Source: Fictibacillus enclensis (lineage in GTDB: Bacteria; Bacillota; Bacilli; Bacillales; Fictibacillaceae). From it: a stretch of DNA of 64,000 nt. Under the pieces are notes generated by a model. It was not told the origin of the DNA. It searched no databases and saw nothing but the letters and a program-made list of their open reading frames with translations. This document shows, one piece after another, positions 61,814 to 64,000 of this stretch (positions are counted from its first letter, which is position 1; each line of letters opens with the position of its first letter). The stretch covers positions 1,798,001 through 1,862,000 of the forward strand of contig NZ_KQ758617.1 of assembly GCF_001457035.1 (NCBI RefSeq), written 5' to 3'. The translations under genes and the position numbers were made by a program.

Positions 61814-64000
61814 TTACAGTCCGCATTTCAACTGCGTGTTGCAGTTTGTGCAAGTATTGCAGCCGCCGATTTCTTTAACTTTTCCTTTTCGGCATACAGG
61901 GCATGTATTGCCCACTTCGTTTCCGACCGTAACATCGGTGGAGCGAAGATCCGTAATGGTGTCCACCAGAACGACCTTGCTCTTTTCCTCTTCGCCGAGA
62001 TTCATCTCGGTTTGCTCAAAGGATTCTTCCGCTTTTAGGGTAAGCACCTGTGCATCACGGCTTCCGTCTACATACACCGTTCCGCCTTTTGCTCCGCCCT
62101 TGTAAAGGCGCTCATACACTTTTTTCACCTGGTCCACAGAGTAGCCTTTTGGCGCGTTCACTGTTTTACTGATCGAGCTGTCCACCCAGTTTTGGATGAC
62201 ACATTGAGTATCAGCGTGTGCTTCCGGTGAAAGTTCCATGGCTGACACAAAGAATTCAGGCAGGTTGTTTTCATCCGCCTCCGGATTGTTGGCCAGGTAT
62301 TCATTTACAATGTCAGCCTTCACTTCAATAAATTTGCCCAAACGTCCGCTTCTGAAATAAGAGAAGGAGAAGTAAGGTTCTAATCCTGTGGAGACTCCAA
62401 CCATGGTTCCTGTGCTTCCAGTTGGCGCCACAGTAAGCAAATGGGAGTTCCTGATGCCGTATTTCAAAATTCCTTGATGGATATCTTCCGGCAGTTTTTT
62501 CATATAACCAGTTTTGATAAAGTTTTCACGAAGCTGTTTGGTTTCTGCTTCTGTCTTGCCCACCAAGAACGGAAAGCTGCCTTTTTCTTTGGCCAGCTCA
62601 ATCGATGTGCGGTAAGCGGTCGTTGCAATAGTTTCAAATATCTTATCAACCATAGCATTTCCTTCTTCAGACCCGTACATCGTTTCGCAATAGATGAGAA
62701 GATCGTGAAGACCCATGACTCCAAGACCGACACGGCGCTCGCCAAGAGCCTGTATACGGTTCGGCTCAAGGAAGTACGGAGTCGCATCGATTACGTTATC
62801 CTGCATGCGTACGCCAACTTCAACGGTGCGCTCCAGCTTCTCAAAGTCAATCGTTTTATTCACTTTGTCCGCCATGTTGCCAAGGTTAACTGCAGCAAGA
62901 TTGCAGACAGAGTATGGTGCGAGAGGCTGCTCGCCACATGGGTTTGTTGCGACTACCTTCTGGCCGTAAGCAACGGCATTGGTCTTGTCGTTGGCATTAT
63001 CGATAAAGAAGATACCAGGCTCAGCAGAATAAGTAGCACAAATGTTAATCAGGTTCCAAAGCTCTCTTGCCTTAATGCGCTTGTAAACACGGATGCTGTA
63101 GCCTTTTTCTTCCCAGACACGAACATCTCCTGTTTCATGCCATTCTTCGTTGTAGGCTCTCATTTCTTCCGGTGTGTAATTTTCAACATTTGGGAAGCGT
63201 AAGGCATATTCCGCATCCTTTTCTACGGCTTCCATAAAATCTTTAGTAATGGTTACAGAGATGTTTGCCCCAGTAAGGAAATCCGGATTATGGACGCTGT
63301 ATGTTCCGCCGTCACGAAGCATACGCTCCGCTTCGCGATGAACATCCGCATCAAATCCGCCTGTCCCCGGGATTTCCTTGTAACGGAGAATTCCCTCGTA
63401 CATTGCTTTTTCCGTTGGAGTAAGCGGCGTAAATTTCAGCTTGTCCTGAGCGACCTGCTTTATCTTTTCATCCTCGGTGTTTTCAATAAGGTAGCGAAGA
63501 ATTCTTGGGTTTTGCATTTTTGAAATGATGAAATCAATAATATCAGGGTGCCAGTCCGCGAGCATGATCATCTGTGCACCTCTGCGAGACCCGCCCTGCT
63601 CTACCAAATGCGTTAGCTTCGCAATATCATCCAGCCATGAAACCGAACCGGACGATTTTCCGTTAACTCCGCGGGCAAGCGCGTTTTTCGGACGGAGGGT
63701 GGAACCGTTCGTTCCAACACCGCCTCCGCGGCTCATAATCTCCATCACCTGCTTGCGGTGATCTGAGATTCCTTCACGGGAGTCTCTCACGTATGGCATC
63801 ACGTAGCAGTTGAAGTACGTAACGTCCGTTTCCGCCCCGGCACCGTACAGAACACGGCCGGCAGGAATGAAGTTCATCTCGGAAAGTTCCTTATAGAACT
63901 TCTCAAAGGATTCCAGGCGCTTTTCCTCGGTCGTTTCGACGCTTGCGAGCCCTGTTGCATTCCTCTTGGCAATCTGCTCATAAAAAACCTCAAGCGGCTT
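61814..64000 (-). CDS. nrdJ: Adenosylcobalamin-dependent ribonucleotide reductase (class II), C-terminal part
   Basis: 728 residues are visible and the frame stays open to the window edge, so the N-terminus is missing. NPCGEQPLAPYSVCNLAAVNLG (about residues 352-373 of the visible part) holds the radical-site Cys with the N-x-C-x-E catalytic set, and VAPTGSTGTMVGVSTGLEPYF binds phosphates. The C-terminal tail has CPVCRKGKVKEIGGCNTCTNCNTQLKCGL, a zinc-ribbon-like set that includes the redox cysteines. It makes deoxyribonucleotides using B12, with or without oxygen. B. subtilis has no such enzyme. A cobalamin riboswitch, if present, would lie outside the window. Confidence 0.95.
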   Translation of the reverse strand, partial: KPLEVFYEQIAKRNATGLASVETTEEKRLESFEKFYKELSEMNFIPAGRVLYGAGAETDVTYFNCYVMPYVRDSREGISDHRKQVMEIMSRGGGVGTNGSTLRPKNALARGVNGKSSGSVSWLDDIAKLTHLVEQGGSRRGAQMIMLADWHPDIIDFIISKMQNPRILRYLIENTEDEKIKQVAQDKLKFTPLTPTEKAMYEGILRYKEIPGTGGFDADVHREAERMLRDGGTYSVHNPDFLTGANISVTITKDFMEAVEKDAEYALRFPNVENYTPEEMRAYNEEWHETGDVRVWEEKGYSIRVYKRIKARELWNLINICATYSAEPGIFFIDNANDKTNAVAYGQKVVATNPCGEQPLAPYSVCNLAAVNLGNMADKVNKTIDFEKLERTVEVGVRMQDNVIDATPYFLEPNRIQALGERRVGLGVMGLHDLLIYCETMYGSEEGNAMVDKIFETIATTAYRTSIELAKEKGSFPFLVGKTEAETKQLRENFIKTGYMKKLPEDIHQGILKYGIRNSHLLTVAPTGSTGTMVGVSTGLEPYFSFSYFRSGRLGKFIEVKADIVNEYLANNPEADENNLPEFFVSAMELSPEAHADTQCVIQNWVDSSISKTVNAPKGYSVDQVKKVYERLYKGGAKGGTVYVDGSRDAQVLTLKAEESFEQTEMNLGEEEKSKVVLVDTITDLRSTDVTVGNEVGNTCPVCRKGKVKEIGGCNTCTNCNTQLKCGL

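Noticed and set aside
1-64000. CRISPR array, tRNA or rRNA genes, insertion sequences
   Set aside because: No regularly spaced repeats, clover-leaf genes, rRNA segments or transposase motifs were seen on either strand.

Overview
The window comes from an endospore-forming member of the Bacillaceae. It carries spo0A, spoIVB and the whole spoIIIA operon. Gene order from uvrX through mntR closely follows the Bacillus subtilis yqh-yqi-yqj region, read in inverted orientation, so most genes lie on the minus strand. It is not B. subtilis itself. It uses vitamin B12, with a methylmalonyl-CoA mutase and a B12-dependent ribonucleotide reductase. The mmg/methylcitrate genes, folD and yqhV are absent from their usual places. 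It also has an OLE RNA locus, which is typical of extremophilic or alkaliphilic Firmicutes. No tRNA, rRNA, CRISPR array, insertion sequence or prophage was seen. Both ends cut through genes: an RND efflux pump on the left and nrdJ on the right.

Left part (1-16 kb). A partial RND transporter is followed by two small membrane proteins (DedA and TVP38 type) alternating with two short HPr-like proteins that lack the phospho-histidine. Next comes a SOS-type uvrX-yolD pair with a LexA box, then a two-gene sucrose-phosphate synthase/phosphatase-like operon behind a very good sigma-B promoter. A YqjP/YqjQ pair follows, then proC behind a proline T-box, a 52-residue unknown protein with a perfect sigma-A promoter, a glycerophosphodiesterase, RNase Z, a PAP2 phosphatase, DNA polymerase IV and a MarR regulator.

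Metabolic part (16-36 kb). A propionyl-CoA to succinyl-CoA module has a mutase large subunit, a fused B12-domain/epimerase, a carboxyltransferase and a YqjE peptidase, with a cre box upstream. A fused binding-protein/permease amino acid ABC transporter and BrxB follow. The complete branched-chain keto acid operon (ptb-bcd-buk-lpdV-bkdAA-bkdAB-bkdB) has a textbook sigma-54 promoter and lies downstream of its activator bkdR. The bkd pathway makes propionyl-CoA from isoleucine and valine, which the methylmalonyl module can turn into succinyl-CoA.

Sporulation, isoprenoid and replication part (36-48 kb). spo0A (0A boxes), spoIVB (sigma-F/G-like promoter), recN, ahrC, a TlyA-type methyltransferase, dxs, then a 600-nt membrane protein gene and a 730-nt gene-free gap before ispA-xseB-xseA-nusB. 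I read the gap plus the membrane gene as the OLE RNA and its protein partner OapA. The RNA has its own extended -10 promoter and an 8-bp helix joining its two ends, giving a length near 610 nt. This is the most remarkable system in the window.

Right part (48-64 kb). yqhY, accC-accB (with a FapR-like operator), spoIIIAA-AH (sigma-E promoter), efp, an Xaa-Pro peptidase, aroQ, yqhR, then yqhQ-yqhP on the plus strand converging on a patatin-like yqhO, mntR and partial nrdJ.
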